Positions 54,660-63,873 of a DNA stretch of 64,000 bases are shown here, piece after piece; within the stretch, counting starts at the first letter, position 1; every line of letters begins with the position of its first letter. This stretch comes from Gordonia soli NBRC 108243 (GTDB taxonomy: Bacteria > Actinomycetota > Actinomycetes > Mycobacteriales > Mycobacteriaceae): the NCBI RefSeq assembly GCF_000334455.1, contig NZ_BANX01000005.1:310001-374000 (forward strand). The letters run 5' to 3'. Both the position numbers and the translations under genes were made by a program. The notes beneath the pieces were generated by a model. It was given only the letters and a program-made list of their open reading frames with translations, searched no databases and was not told the origin of the DNA.

Positions 54660-55940
54660 ATGGGACGAACACGGGGTGGTTTCTCAGCTCGCTCAGCTCT
54701 GCGGCGAGTGGCGACGATGGTCGTGACGGGGGTGGTCGTCGGAGCGGGTCTCACGGTGGCCACTCCGGCGGCGCAGGCGGCAGACTTCTACACGCCGCCG
54801 GCAAGTTTCTCGAAGGAACCCGGATCGATCATCCGGTCGCAGCCGTCACCGCTGCTGCTGCAGATCCCGGGCATCAAGAACCAGTGGCCCGGGACCGCGA
54901 CGCGGATCATGTACACGTCCAGCTACCAGGACGGTAAGCCGGCCGCCGTCACCGGAACCGTCGTCGAGCCCACCGCACCGTGGCGCGGCAAGGGCGCCCG
55001 GCCCACCGTCGTCCTCGGACCGGGGACCGTCGGCCAGGGCGACCAGTGCGCGGGGTCGAAGCTCATGTCCTTCCCGCTGGCCATCGACCCGTTGAAGCCG
55101 AGTATCGCGGTCAACTACACCGCGCTCGAGATGAACCTGATGCTGCTCAACGGCGTCCGCGTCGTCATCACCGACTACATCGGCCTGGGTACCCCGGGCA
55201 TCCACACCTACGTCAACCGGCGTGAGTCCGGTGCGGCGATGCTCGACGCCGCGCGAGCAGCCCTGCATGTGGCCAAGGCGAAGAAGGATGCACCCGTTGC
55301 GTTCTCGGGCTATTCGCAGGGCGGCGGCGCCGCTGCCTCCGCAGCCGAGATGGCCTCGACGTACGCACCCGACCTGAACGTGAAGGCCACCTACGCGGGT
55401 GCTCCGCCGGCTGACCTCGGCAAGGTCATCGACCGCATCGACGGCTCGTTCATCGTCGGCGGCATCGGCTACGCGATCAACGGACTCACTGCCCGCTACC
55501 CGGCACTCAAGCCGATCCTCGACTCGGAGACCACCGCCAACGGACGCCAGGTGCTGCAGCGGGTCGCCACCCAGTGCATCGGCGACACCGCACTGTCCTT
55601 CGGTTTCCAGCGCACCACGCAGTGGACGCGTACCGGCGAGTCGCTGTCGAAGGTCATCGCGCGGCATCCGGAGGCGCAGAAAGTCGTCGACGAGCAACGC
55701 ATCGGCAAGCTGAAGCCGAACGCGCCGGTGCTGCTCGAGGGCAGCTTCAACGATGACGTGATCCCCTACGGCCAGGTGCGGACCCTGCGCGACGACTGGC
55801 GTGCCCAGGGCGCCAACGTCCGGATGATCCACGACGGGACCCCGCCGATCTTCCCGGGTCTCGTCGTCAACCACGCACTGCCGCTGCTCGGTACGCTGCT
55901 GCCGTCGGCGAACTTCCTGTTGTCCGAGCTGAACAGCTGA
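54660..55940 (+). CDS. Secretory lipase family protein
   Basis: 426 residues with a Sec signal peptide (VATMVVTGVVVGAGLTVATP, cleavage near AQA-ADF). The mature protein is an alpha/beta hydrolase of the LIP family of secreted triacylglycerol lipases (Pfam PF03583). Nucleophile Ser is in FSGYSQGGGAA, acid Asp in GSFNDDVIPYGQV, His in VVNHALPLLG; the oxyanion segment is VLGPGTVGQGDQC. It acts outside the cell on esters or lipids. ATG at 54660; an in-frame ATG at 54612 would give a poorer signal peptide. Confidence 0.9.
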   Translation: MGRTRGGFSARSALRRVATMVVTGVVVGAGLTVATPAAQAADFYTPPASFSKEPGSIIRSQPSPLLLQIPGIKNQWPGTATRIMYTSSYQDGKPAAVTGTVVEPTAPWRGKGARPTVVLGPGTVGQGDQCAGSKLMSFPLAIDPLKPSIAVNYTALEMNLMLLNGVRVVITDYIGLGTPGIHTYVNRRESGAAMLDAARAALHVAKAKKDAPVAFSGYSQGGGAAASAAEMASTYAPDLNVKATYAGAPPADLGKVIDRIDGSFIVGGIGYAINGLTARYPALKPILDSETTANGRQVLQRVATQCIGDTALSFGFQRTTQWTRTGESLSKVIARHPEAQKVVDEQRIGKLKPNAPVLLEGSFNDDVIPYGQVRTLRDDWRAQGANVRMIHDGTPPIFPGLVVNHALPLLGTLLPSANFLLSELNS

Positions 55941-55969
55941 CCGAACGCTCGACACGACTCCGCCCCGGC

Positions 55970-56018
55970 GTCGTCTCCCGTCTCGATTCGATGGTGGGAG
56001 AACGACTCCGGGGCGGAC
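55970..56018. terminator. Bidirectional terminator hairpin
   Basis: Arms TCCGCCCCGG and CCGGGGCGGA pair perfectly, with further pairing of GTCGTCTCCC and GGGAGAACGAC inside. It lies between the convergent lipase and glycosyltransferase genes and is followed by CTTGTT in the plus direction. Confidence 0.78.
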
Positions 56019-56081
56019 TTGTTCACTCGGTCGGACAGGGGTGATCACCCCGCGCAGACCGGGCGAGTGGTCGCGTGGCGA

Positions 56082-57614
56082 TCAGATGTGCTGCAGGTCG
56101 GTCCATTGCTGCGACCACGGTGTGGCCACCGAGCAGCGCCAGATGGTGACATCGGTTGCGGCGCCGGGGAACGCGAGTCGCCCCGTGATGGTGCGGATCG
56201 GTTCGGCGGCGGCACACGCTTTCGGTCGGCCGTTGTCGCTGGCGTCCACCCACAGCACCGAGGTCGCGGAGTCGGGTGGGGTGCCGAGGTATCCGAATCC
56301 CCGAGACGGGCTGTAGACCGGCGGTAGATCGGAACCGTAGTACTCCAATGCGCCTGCCTGCCAGTATGAATCGGAGACGATCGCCGTCGGCGTCGGATGG
56401 GTGGGATCTGCGCTCTCCGAGCCGACTACGCCCCGGACGTCGCGGGTGAGTTCCGGCCAGCCGAATTGTCCGTAGACCGAGATCATCGCGGCGGCGTCCT
56501 CGACGCTCGCGGCCTGGGTGATCTGATCGGCCGGCTTCCATGGCATCGCGACAACGACGACCACGAGCGAGGTCGCCGCCACCACACCGGCGCCCATGCC
56601 GATGGAGCGTCGGCGCGCGGCGATGTCGGCGACTCCGACGGCGCCGGCCGCCATCACCACGGCAAGCATCCCGGCCGGATAGTACGGTCGGCCATTGACC
56701 GCCAAGAAGATCACGACGACGACCAGGAAAGCGATACCGAGGAAGCGGTACGGGCGGGCGTCGGAGTTGCGGAACAGCCGCCAGAGACCGGCGACCAGCA
56801 GCGGGACACCGAGCGCCCCGGCGAACACGATCAGCAACGGCAAGAACAGGAGTCGGCCACCGATGTAGGCTTGCTCGACGGCGACCTGTTGGCTGAGCTG
56901 GAGTTGCGGCCAATCGTGTGTCGCCTGCCAGACGATGCTGGGGATCGCGCTGATCACGACGATGAGTCCGCCCACCCAGAGCAGTGGTCGGCGCAGCAGA
57001 TCGCGCGGGCCGACGGCGGCCACTCCGACGACGACGCCGATCCACAGGACCGGCACCAGCCACTTGGCCTGGAGATCGAGCGCGGTGACCAGCGCCGCCA
57101 CGAGCAACAGCCGATCCTGCCGGGTGCGCACCCAGCGCACGATCCCCCAGGTGATGATCACCCAGAGCGGTGCGTCGATGGCGTTGGTGGCCAACAGATT
57201 CGCCTGCAGTAGGAGCAGAGTGCTGGTTCCGTACGCCAGCGCTGCGAGTGCCTGCGCGGTGCGTCCGCCGCCCATCTCGCGGGCGATCAGGCCGGTCACG
57301 CCCACGGCGATAACGGTCAGGATGATGGAGGGCAGTCGGAACACGATGAGCGAGTCACCGGGCAGGGCGTCGGTGAATGCGGCGAGGAGCGGCAGGATCG
57401 GCCCCTGGTCGGCGTAGCTCACCGAGGGGTGCGCGCCGGCGGCGATGAAGTACAGCTCGTCGCCGAAGAGGTGATACCTGCTGGCGGCGAACACTGTTCC
57501 GGCCGTGGCGAAGAGCAGGATCGGGGCGAGTACCGACCAGGCGATCGGCGGTACGCCCTTCGGTTCAGGTGGGTCCGGTCGCACAATGTGGTCCTGTACG
57601 TCGGTGGTGGACAT
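56082..57614 (-). CDS. Glycosyltransferase family 39-type membrane protein
   Basis: 510 residues with about ten to twelve membrane helices. The first loop has YHLFGDELYFIAAGAHPS with the acidic catalytic DE of the PMT/ArnT GT-C fold, and the next YADQGPILPLLAAF. A C-terminal extracytoplasmic domain of about 110 residues begins near SVYGQFGWPELTRDV. Relatives use polyprenyl-phosphate sugars to glycosylate lipids or proteins; donor and acceptor are not determined. ATG at 57614. The TetR gene ending at 57690 lies just upstream in the same direction. Confidence 0.85.
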   Translation of the reverse strand: MSTTDVQDHIVRPDPPEPKGVPPIAWSVLAPILLFATAGTVFAASRYHLFGDELYFIAAGAHPSVSYADQGPILPLLAAFTDALPGDSLIVFRLPSIILTVIAVGVTGLIAREMGGGRTAQALAALAYGTSTLLLLQANLLATNAIDAPLWVIITWGIVRWVRTRQDRLLLVAALVTALDLQAKWLVPVLWIGVVVGVAAVGPRDLLRRPLLWVGGLIVVISAIPSIVWQATHDWPQLQLSQQVAVEQAYIGGRLLFLPLLIVFAGALGVPLLVAGLWRLFRNSDARPYRFLGIAFLVVVVIFLAVNGRPYYPAGMLAVVMAAGAVGVADIAARRRSIGMGAGVVAATSLVVVVVAMPWKPADQITQAASVEDAAAMISVYGQFGWPELTRDVRGVVGSESADPTHPTPTAIVSDSYWQAGALEYYGSDLPPVYSPSRGFGYLGTPPDSATSVLWVDASDNGRPKACAAAEPIRTITGRLAFPGAATDVTIWRCSVATPWSQQWTDLQHI

Positions 57615-57689
57615 GACGCCTCTCGGTGGCTGTGGTGTGCGTGTTGTGATCGTGAGGTGGTCGGTGTGCCGGAAGGTGGCGTGGTCGGC

Positions 57690-58400
57690 TCAGACGGCGC
57701 CGGTCGCCCGTTCGAAGTTCGTGATGAGTTGTGCCGCATAAGGGGCGATGTCGAAGTCGCCGTTACGTGCGACCCGGCCGGCCACGCCGTCGATGGCGTC
57801 CCGGATCTGCAGTGCCATCACGCGAGCATCGAACTCGCCGAGTTCGCCTGCCTGCTGGCCCCGCTCGAGGATGTCGACGAGCGGGCCGATGATGGCTTCT
57901 TCGTCCTCTCCGCCCTCGAACCGCAACCTGCCGTCGGCGTCGCGGAGGTTCACCACGATGTCGGTCATCGTCGCGATGTAGCGCCGGTTGGCGTCGATGT
58001 ACTCGAGGTTCGACTCGAGGTAGGCGTGCAGTTGAGCGCGCGGCGTGGTCTCTGCCGCGATGCGGGGACCCATGAACTCCCCGCCGGAGACGAAGAGTTG
58101 GATGACGACCTGCGTCATCAACTCCTCCTTGCCGTCGAAGTGGTATGAGATGACGCCTTTGGAGATGCCCGCGTGCCGTGCGATGCGCGCGAGACTGGCC
58201 TTGCTGTATCCGTCGTCGGCGATCACCTCGACCGCCGACGCGATGATCTGGCGCCGGCGGGCGTCCTCGATGAAGGACCGGCGTCGGACGTCGGGATGCT
58301 CGGCGGGTGACCCCGAGGCTGCTGTCGGGTGTGTCTCGACAGGCGCTCCATCTGCGGGGCTTTCGTCGGACTGTCCGTCTGGATTATTTTCTGACCGCAC
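57690..58400 (-). CDS. TetR family transcriptional regulator
   Basis: About 236 residues. A disordered N-terminal tail of some 45 residues is followed by the helix-turn-helix (ASLARIARHAGISKGVISYH) of the BetI-like type, and a ligand domain ending AAQLITNFERATGAV. The frame stays open upstream, but the GTG at 58400 is chosen because AT-richer, promoter-like DNA (AGTAACTTTTTGG) lies directly before it. It probably regulates the glycosyltransferase gene downstream. A G-quadruplex motif and a 75-bp element lie within 100 bp upstream. Confidence 0.82.
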   Translation of the reverse strand: MRSENNPDGQSDESPADGAPVETHPTAASGSPAEHPDVRRRSFIEDARRRQIIASAVEVIADDGYSKASLARIARHAGISKGVISYHFDGKEELMTQVVIQLFVSGGEFMGPRIAAETTPRAQLHAYLESNLEYIDANRRYIATMTDIVVNLRDADGRLRFEGGEDEEAIIGPLVDILERGQQAGELGEFDARVMALQIRDAIDGVAGRVARNGDFDIAPYAAQLITNFERATGAV

Positions 58401-58470
58401 GGCCAAAAAGTTACTCGGTCGGTCTGATCGCGTCCATGGGGGATGACCCTGATCTGTGTTTGAGGGTTTC

Positions 58471-58494
58471 GGGGGGGGCTGGGGTCGGGCGGGG
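58471..58494 (+). other. Potential G-quadruplex
   Basis: Four G tracts of 8, 4, 3 and 4 bases separated by CT, TC and C, directly left of 75-bp element D and about 70 bp upstream of the TetR start. The short loops make this the best quadruplex candidate in the window. Confidence 0.6.
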
Positions 58495-58495
58495 T

Positions 58496-58570
58496 GGTCA
58501 GAATCTGCTGTCGAGCGGGTTGTCGTGTGGATATTGCGCGCGGCTGCCTGCAGGGCGGCAGATTGTGACC
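58496..58570 (+). repeat. 75-bp imperfect palindromic element, copy D
   Basis: Arms GGTCAGAATCTGC and GCAGATTGTGACC (12 of 13 pair). After the left arm, GTCGAGCGGGT parallels GTCAGCGGGT of copies B and C; GGATATTGC stands where they have GATATGTC. Confidence 0.75.
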
Positions 58571-58647
58571 GGGCCAGGCGGTGGGCCCACCCCGGCGCGG
58601 CCCCCGCGCGCTCTCGCCCCCACCCCCGCGCACCAGCCCCCGGCCCT
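58571..58647. other. C-tract linker between elements D and E
   Basis: 77 bp with six C tracts of 3-5, giving quadruplex potential on the minus strand. In reverse complement it resembles the G-rich linker after copy B (GGGGGCTG, GCGCGGGGG). No gene. Confidence 0.45.
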
Positions 58648-58722
58648 GACCAAAATCTGCCACCCAACGTCGCGTCGCGTGGATATTGCACACAACTCCC
58701 CGCTGGACGGCAGTTTTCGACC
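58648..58722 (+). repeat. 75-bp imperfect palindromic element, copy E
   Basis: Closest to copy D: ATCTGCC near the left end, GTGGATATTGC in the middle, GGCAGTTTTCGACC at the right end. The arms pair with one bulge. Same orientation as D, starting 152 bp after it. The remaining 142 bp to the next gene show nothing else except its GGAGAG ribosome binding site. Confidence 0.72.
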
Positions 58723-58864
58723 AGATCCCGGCCCAGCCCGCACCGACCCAGAGGCCCCCGACCCTGTTGTCCCGACCCCCGGTCTGTGCTTGGCTGTCCG
58801 AGCCGACGACGAGACTGTTGGTCGGCGGGTTGGGTAGGTCGGGCGGTGCGGGGAGAGTAGGTCG

Positions 58865-60361
58865 ATGCGAGTGCGCAGGGGTACGGCGATCGCCAGGGCG
58901 ATGGCGGTGACGATCGTGACGGCGACGGCCTGCACGGCGCTGATGGCGAGTCCAGCTAGGGCGCAACCTGATTCGCCGACAATCGGTCTGGGACCCGCCG
59001 ACACCTCGCTGATGCACGGTGACCTCGCATCGACGGACTCCACCGGAAACCGCGGCCCGGGCGTCGGTGCCCGACTCGCGGCCTCCTCCGTGCCGGGCGG
59101 TGCCTGTGCGGCGACGTTCGTCGGTCGCGACGGCATGCCGGTCTCACTGTGCACCCAGTTCCTGGCGACCTCGCCGCCGTCGTTCGCCGCACCGACGGTC
59201 ACCCTCTTCGAACCGCGCACCGCTCAGCCCCTGGCATCGACCCAGCTGACCAAGGGTGGATTGCTCGGCGGGGTCTACGGCTACCTCGACGACCAGGATC
59301 GGGTCGTGGTCGCCGACGGTTCGGGGTCGGTGCTGCGCGTCGCGCACCGCCGGACCGCGCGCGGGTGGCAGGTCTACGTCGACGACCGGGTCGACGTGCG
59401 GTCGCACATCCCGGCCGGCGATGCGATCACCGGTCTCGCGCCCGACTTCGACGGGCGGGTGTGGTTCGCGACAACGCATGGGGTCGTCGGAACCATCGGA
59501 CCGGATCGCCGGGTCACCTCGACGCGGTTGCCGGCGGGTGAGGACCTCGGCAACGGGCTGTCCGTCCGACGCTCTGGGGCGTCGATCATCACCACCCATG
59601 CGCTCTACGAGATGCGCGCCGACGCCGGGCAGGCCCCGCGGGTGGTGTGGCGCCGCCCCTACGACCGGGGGCCCGCGCGCAAACCGGGACAGCTGACCTG
59701 GGGTTCGGGCACCACGCCGACCTACTTCGGTCCGGGAGGCGATGGCTGGGTGGCCATCGTCGACAACGCCGAGCCGCCCAATCTGATTGTGTTACAGAGC
59801 GACACCGGATCGACGGTGTGTCGGATGCGAGCATTCGATCGGTCGGGTCCGGGCACGGAGAACTCGCCGATGGCGTGGGGGAACTCGCTGGTCATCCCGA
59901 GCACGTACGGCTATCAGTACCCGCCGATGGCCGTCGACGGCCGATCCGTTCCCGCCGACGCCCCGTTCGTCGGCGGCGCCACCCGCATCGACGTCCGAGA
60001 CGGTGGATGCCACCGCGTGTGGGAGAACGGCGACCGGATCGCCACCCTCCCCAAGCTCTCGCGTGCCGACGGTCTCATCCACGCGATCGGCTACGGGCCG
60101 CTGGTGCCCGGACGCCCGCAACAACTCGGACCGATCGACTACGTCGCCACCGACTTCGCGACAGGACGCCGGGTCGAGACGCTGAAGGTCGGCGATGCGC
60201 CGGTCGACGAGCCGCTCGAACTGACGGGCACCATCTCCGCCGACGGCACGATGTGGCAGGCCACGGTGGGTCGGATGCTCAAGATCGTGCCCGGTCCGAG
60301 GACCCTCGCGAACCGACCGGATCCCGTCCGACTGGCCGGGGTGGGACAATCGGGCACATGA
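58865..60361 (+). CDS. Secreted protein, probable beta-propeller-like
   Basis: 498 residues with signal peptide AMAVTIVTATACTALMASPA (cleavage near ARA-QPD). The mature part has repeated short blades ending in Asp-Gly pairs: VVVADGSGSVLRV, GLAPDFDGRVWFATTHGVVG, TYFGPGGDGWVAIVDN, TISADGTMWQATVGRMLKI. This is compatible with a beta-propeller. A few Cys may form disulfides. Function unknown. ATG with GGAGAG 8 bp ahead. Its stop overlaps the start of the next gene (ATGA). Confidence 0.75.
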   Translation: MRVRRGTAIARAMAVTIVTATACTALMASPARAQPDSPTIGLGPADTSLMHGDLASTDSTGNRGPGVGARLAASSVPGGACAATFVGRDGMPVSLCTQFLATSPPSFAAPTVTLFEPRTAQPLASTQLTKGGLLGGVYGYLDDQDRVVVADGSGSVLRVAHRRTARGWQVYVDDRVDVRSHIPAGDAITGLAPDFDGRVWFATTHGVVGTIGPDRRVTSTRLPAGEDLGNGLSVRRSGASIITTHALYEMRADAGQAPRVVWRRPYDRGPARKPGQLTWGSGTTPTYFGPGGDGWVAIVDNAEPPNLIVLQSDTGSTVCRMRAFDRSGPGTENSPMAWGNSLVIPSTYGYQYPPMAVDGRSVPADAPFVGGATRIDVRDGGCHRVWENGDRIATLPKLSRADGLIHAIGYGPLVPGRPQQLGPIDYVATDFATGRRVETLKVGDAPVDEPLELTGTISADGTMWQATVGRMLKIVPGPRTLANRPDPVRLAGVGQSGT

Positions 60362-61041
60362 CCGAGTCGTGGCGCGAGGACGAGTTCGACGCGGAGGACG
60401 TCGACCGGAACGATCGCGTCCCCACGCAGGCCGAACTCGACGCCGAAGACCTGGCCGAACTCGCCAACACGACGTCCGCCGATCGCGACCGCGCGCAGCT
60501 CTACCCGCGTCGGGAGGACGACCCAGGTATCCCGCCGGCGCCGCTGGTCGTCCATGCTCGCGTCGCCTGGTGGGGCGCGGCCGTCGCCGGACTCGTGTCG
60601 GTCATCTACGGATTCCTGCAACTCGGCATGATCACCGACGATCTGCGGACCCGCCTCGCCGAAGGCGTCGTCGAGGACCCCGCCAACGCGAGTCAGGCCG
60701 GCCAGGTCGACTCACTCGCCGGGTTCTTCCCGCCGTTCATGCTGGTGATGATCGTGGTGCTGCTGGCGATCCAGTATCCGCTGCTCACAGCGACCGCGAC
60801 GCATCACAGTCGTAACTGTCGCAACCTGTTCCTGACCGTCGTCCTGATCAATCTTCTGTGCATCCCGGTCGGGGTCGACCTGCTGTTCCGCTACCCCGAC
60901 GTCTGGTCGGCGATGGTGGTGATCGCTTGGATTCAGTTCGGCCTTCTGGTCCTGTCCGCACTGTGCACGCTGCGTCGCCCGGTCAACCAGTGGCTTCCGT
61001 CGTCGACGCGGATGCGGCCCACCCGGATGTTCCGTGGCTGA
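60358..61041 (+). CDS. Membrane protein with acidic N-terminal domain
   Basis: 227 residues. The first 65 are hydrophilic and acidic (DEFDAEDVDRNDRVPTQAEL). Four membrane helices follow: VAWWGAAVAGLVSVIYGFL, FFPPFMLVMIVVLLAIQYPL, NLFLTVVLINLLCIPVGVDL and MVVIAWIQFGLLVLSALCTL. Unknown function. Translationally coupled to the secreted protein upstream; its end overlaps the J-domain mini-gene by 8 bp. The three genes form one operon. Confidence 0.75.
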   Translation: MTESWREDEFDAEDVDRNDRVPTQAELDAEDLAELANTTSADRDRAQLYPRREDDPGIPPAPLVVHARVAWWGAAVAGLVSVIYGFLQLGMITDDLRTRLAEGVVEDPANASQAGQVDSLAGFFPPFMLVMIVVLLAIQYPLLTATATHHSRNCRNLFLTVVLINLLCIPVGVDLLFRYPDVWSAMVVIAWIQFGLLVLSALCTLRRPVNQWLPSSTRMRPTRMFRG

Positions 61042-61312
61042 CGACGCCCGAGGGGCCGACGCCGATCGGGAGTATCGCGACGCCCGACGCCGGGTCGCGC
61101 GCACTCTGCACCCCGATCGCGGCGGCGACCCGGCGGCGTTCCATGCCGCGCTCGAGGAGATCGAACGCACCCATCGAGGTGCCGGTCGTCCGACACCCGT
61201 GACGTCCCACGACGTCGTGTTCGTCCGTCGCCGACCGGTTCGCCGGCGTGTGCTGGCCCTCATGCGGTCGGCTCAGCAGCGGATCGGCCGACGCCGCTAC
61301 ATCGACCTCTGA
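61034..61312 (+). CDS. J-domain mini-protein
   Basis: 92 residues. REYRDARRRVARTLHPDRGG and DPAAFHAALEEIERTHR correspond to helices II and III of a DnaJ domain with the HPD motif between them; helix I is short or absent. The C-terminal 45 residues are Arg-rich and end RIGRRRYIDL. It could stimulate DnaK ATPase and recruit it to the membrane protein encoded just upstream, with which it overlaps (inference). GTG start at 61034. Confidence 0.68.
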   Translation: MADDARGADADREYRDARRRVARTLHPDRGGDPAAFHAALEEIERTHRGAGRPTPVTSHDVVFVRRRPVRRRVLALMRSAQQRIGRRRYIDL

Positions 61313-61327
61313 CCTCTTCGGGAGCGA

Positions 61328-63010
61328 TCAGGCGCCGACCAGGTTCGCCTCGATGGTGGGCACGGCGGCGAGGAGTTCGGCCGTATAGGGGTGGGTCGGG
61401 TTGCCGAACACCGAGTCGGCCGGTCCGTGCTCCACGGTCTCCCCGTCCTTCATCACCAGGATGTCGTCGCTGACGTGGTGGATTACGCCGAGGTCGTGCG
61501 AGATGAACAGCAGCGCGACGCCGGTCTCCGCCTGCAGCGTGGCGAGCAGATCGAGCACGCGGGCTTGGATGGACACATCGAGAGCCGACACCGGCTCGTC
61601 GCACACGATGACCGACGGCTCCGGCGCGAGTGCGCGGGCGATCGCGACCCGCTGGCGCTGTCCGCCCGACAGTTGCAGCGGATGACGCAGCCGATATGCG
61701 TCGGACAGCCCGACCTGATCGAGCAGCTCCGACACCCGACGATCGGCCTCGACGCCGCGGACACCGCTGGGCCGCAGGCTGTCCCGCAAGATCCGCTGCA
61801 CGTTCCAGCGCGGGTCGAACGAGCTGAGCGGGTCCTGGTAGATCACCGAGATCTGGTCCCGTGAGCGTCGCCGCTGCGCGTCGGAGAGGGTGCTCCAGGC
61901 GTGGCCGTTGAGCTCGATGGAACCGCTGTCCGGTGTCGTCAGACCGAGCACCATGCGCGCCGTCGTGGTCTTACCCGACCCCGACTCGCCGACGATCCCG
62001 AGTGTCTTGCCCGCCTCGAGATCGAACCCGACACCGCGGACCGCCGGTCGTTCCGAACCGTCGGGGCCGGTATACGACTTGACCAGGTCGCGGGCGCGGA
62101 TCGCGAGCGGGCGGTCGGAACGGTCGTCCGGTGTTCCGCTGACCTGCGCACCACTGGTCAGCAAGGTGCCCTTGGATGCGCGCGACGGCACGGAGTCGAG
62201 CAGCCTGCGTGTGTAGTCGTGTTCGGGCCGCGACAGGACCTGTGCCGTGGTGCCGGACTCGACGATCTCACCGTCGCGCATCACTGCGACGCGGTCGGCG
62301 AGACGCGCGACCACCGCGAGGTCGTGCGAGATCAGGATGACCGCGTTGCCACGCTCCTTCGCCTCCCGGAGGACGTCGAGGATCTGTGCCTGCACGGTGG
62401 CGTCCAGCGCGGTGGTCGGTTCGTCGGCGATGACCAGCTTCGGATCGTTCGCGATGGCCGACGCGATCAGCGCGCGTTGTCGCAAACCGCCCGACAGTTC
62501 GTGCGGTCGCTGCCGGGCGCGCACCCGGGACTCGGGAACGCCCACCAGGTCGAGCAGTTCGACGACGCGCTCCTCGCGAACGGCCCGCTGCACCAGTCCC
62601 GCCCGTGACCAGAACCCGTTCCCGCTTCTCGTCGCGGAGTGTGTGGAGATGGCCTCGCCGATCTCGCCGCCGACTGTGCGCAGCTGGTCGAGCGACACCA
62701 GCGCGTCCTGCAGAACGAATCCGATGTCTCGCCCGCGGATCCGACGCCATTGTCGATCGTCGAGCCCCAGGAGTGACCGACCGTCGAAGGTGACGGTATC
62801 AGCCTCGATGTGGGCCCGGTCGCCGGTCAGCCCGATCAGAGTGCGGGCCGTCACCGACTTTCCGGAGCCGGACTCGCCCACGATGGCAAGGCATTCGCCG
62901 GCGTCGATGCCGAAGGACACCCCCTTCACCACCTCGTGGTCATCGAAGGAGATCCGGAGATCGCGGACCTCGGCCAGTCGGGTTCGGGTGCGCTCCACCG
63001 TGTCGGTCAC
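61328..63010 (-). CDS. Fused two-domain oligopeptide/dipeptide ABC transporter ATPase
   Basis: 560-residue protein with two ABC domains (DppD-DppF type fusion), the power unit of a peptide/nickel-type importer. Domain 1: Walker A GESGSGKSVT near 42, signature LSGGLRQR, Walker B LVIADEPT. Domain 2: Walker A GESGSGKTTT, signature LSGGQRQR, Walker B VIVCDEPV. Each ends with the oligopeptide-type C-terminal motif (HDYT..LLDSVP and HPYTAELLAAVP). GTG start at 63010 overlapping the permease stop codon. The substrate-binding protein is outside the window. Confidence 0.93.
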   Translation of the reverse strand: MTDTVERTRTRLAEVRDLRISFDDHEVVKGVSFGIDAGECLAIVGESGSGKSVTARTLIGLTGDRAHIEADTVTFDGRSLLGLDDRQWRRIRGRDIGFVLQDALVSLDQLRTVGGEIGEAISTHSATRSGNGFWSRAGLVQRAVREERVVELLDLVGVPESRVRARQRPHELSGGLRQRALIASAIANDPKLVIADEPTTALDATVQAQILDVLREAKERGNAVILISHDLAVVARLADRVAVMRDGEIVESGTTAQVLSRPEHDYTRRLLDSVPSRASKGTLLTSGAQVSGTPDDRSDRPLAIRARDLVKSYTGPDGSERPAVRGVGFDLEAGKTLGIVGESGSGKTTTARMVLGLTTPDSGSIELNGHAWSTLSDAQRRRSRDQISVIYQDPLSSFDPRWNVQRILRDSLRPSGVRGVEADRRVSELLDQVGLSDAYRLRHPLQLSGGQRQRVAIARALAPEPSVIVCDEPVSALDVSIQARVLDLLATLQAETGVALLFISHDLGVIHHVSDDILVMKDGETVEHGPADSVFGNPTHPYTAELLAAVPTIEANLVGA

Positions 63011-63873
63011 GATTGCTGTCCTTCCAGTCGGGCGCCGACATGGCGACCCAGGGTGGTGAACGCCAAGGCGGCCAGCACGATGACGAGTCCGGGGAAGATG
63101 ACCAGCCACCACGCGACGGTGATGTACGTGCGGCCGGCATCGAGCAGCGCGCCCCACTCGGGAGCGGGGGGTGCCACACCCAGTCCGAGGAACGCCAGCC
63201 CCGATGCCCAGATGATGGCCTGACCGATTCCCAGCGTCGCGGTCACGATCATCGGCCGTAGCGCGTTGGGTGCGATGTGCTGCAGCAGGATTCGACCGCG
63301 CGAGTGTCCCAGCGCGGTCGCGGCCTCGATGTATGCGGAGTTGCGGACGGCCAGGACCTGGCCGCGGACGATGCGGGCGTATCCCGGGGCGATGCCGATG
63401 CCGATAGCGACGATGAGCGTGTACTGGCCGGGGCCGAACACCGAGGTGAGCAGGAGGCCGAGCAGGACCATCGGGAAAGCGAACATCACCTCGATCCACC
63501 GATTCGCGAGTGCGCTGCTGATACGTCCGGAGAGCCCTGCGCCGATGCCGAGGAGTACCGCGAGGACGAGCGCGAGCGCAACAGCACCGAGTCCGATGGT
63601 CAGCGACTGTCGGGTCCCGGCGATGACCCGGCTCAGCAGGTCCCGGCCCGAGAGATCGGTGCCGAACGGATGCGCCCAGCTCGGTGGCGCCAGCGTGTTG
63701 TCGAGGTCGATGGTGAAGGGGTCGTACGGCGCCAGCCAGTTCGGGACCACCACCGCACTGAGCAGCAGTGCCACGAACACGAGCGCGGCGATCAGCGTGG
63801 GTGGGAACAGCCACGATCGGAAGCGCCGGATGTGTTCGGCGGCCCGGAGAGTGCTGGTGTCGACGATGGTCAT
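63007..63873 (-). CDS. ABC transporter permease, DppC/OppC type
   Basis: 288 residues with six membrane helices. The N-terminal OppC_N segment includes the typical PYDPFTIDLDNTLAPPS, then HPFGTDLSGRDLLSRVI. The EAA loop is EAATALGHSRGRILLQHIAP. It pairs with the DppB-type permease upstream. Its ATG overlaps the stop of that gene (ATGA) and its stop overlaps the start of the ATPase gene, so the operon is tightly coupled. Confidence 0.93.
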   Translation of the reverse strand: MTIVDTSTLRAAEHIRRFRSWLFPPTLIAALVFVALLLSAVVVPNWLAPYDPFTIDLDNTLAPPSWAHPFGTDLSGRDLLSRVIAGTRQSLTIGLGAVALALVLAVLLGIGAGLSGRISSALANRWIEVMFAFPMVLLGLLLTSVFGPGQYTLIVAIGIGIAPGYARIVRGQVLAVRNSAYIEAATALGHSRGRILLQHIAPNALRPMIVTATLGIGQAIIWASGLAFLGLGVAPPAPEWGALLDAGRTYITVAWWLVIFPGLVIVLAALAFTTLGRHVGARLEGQQS

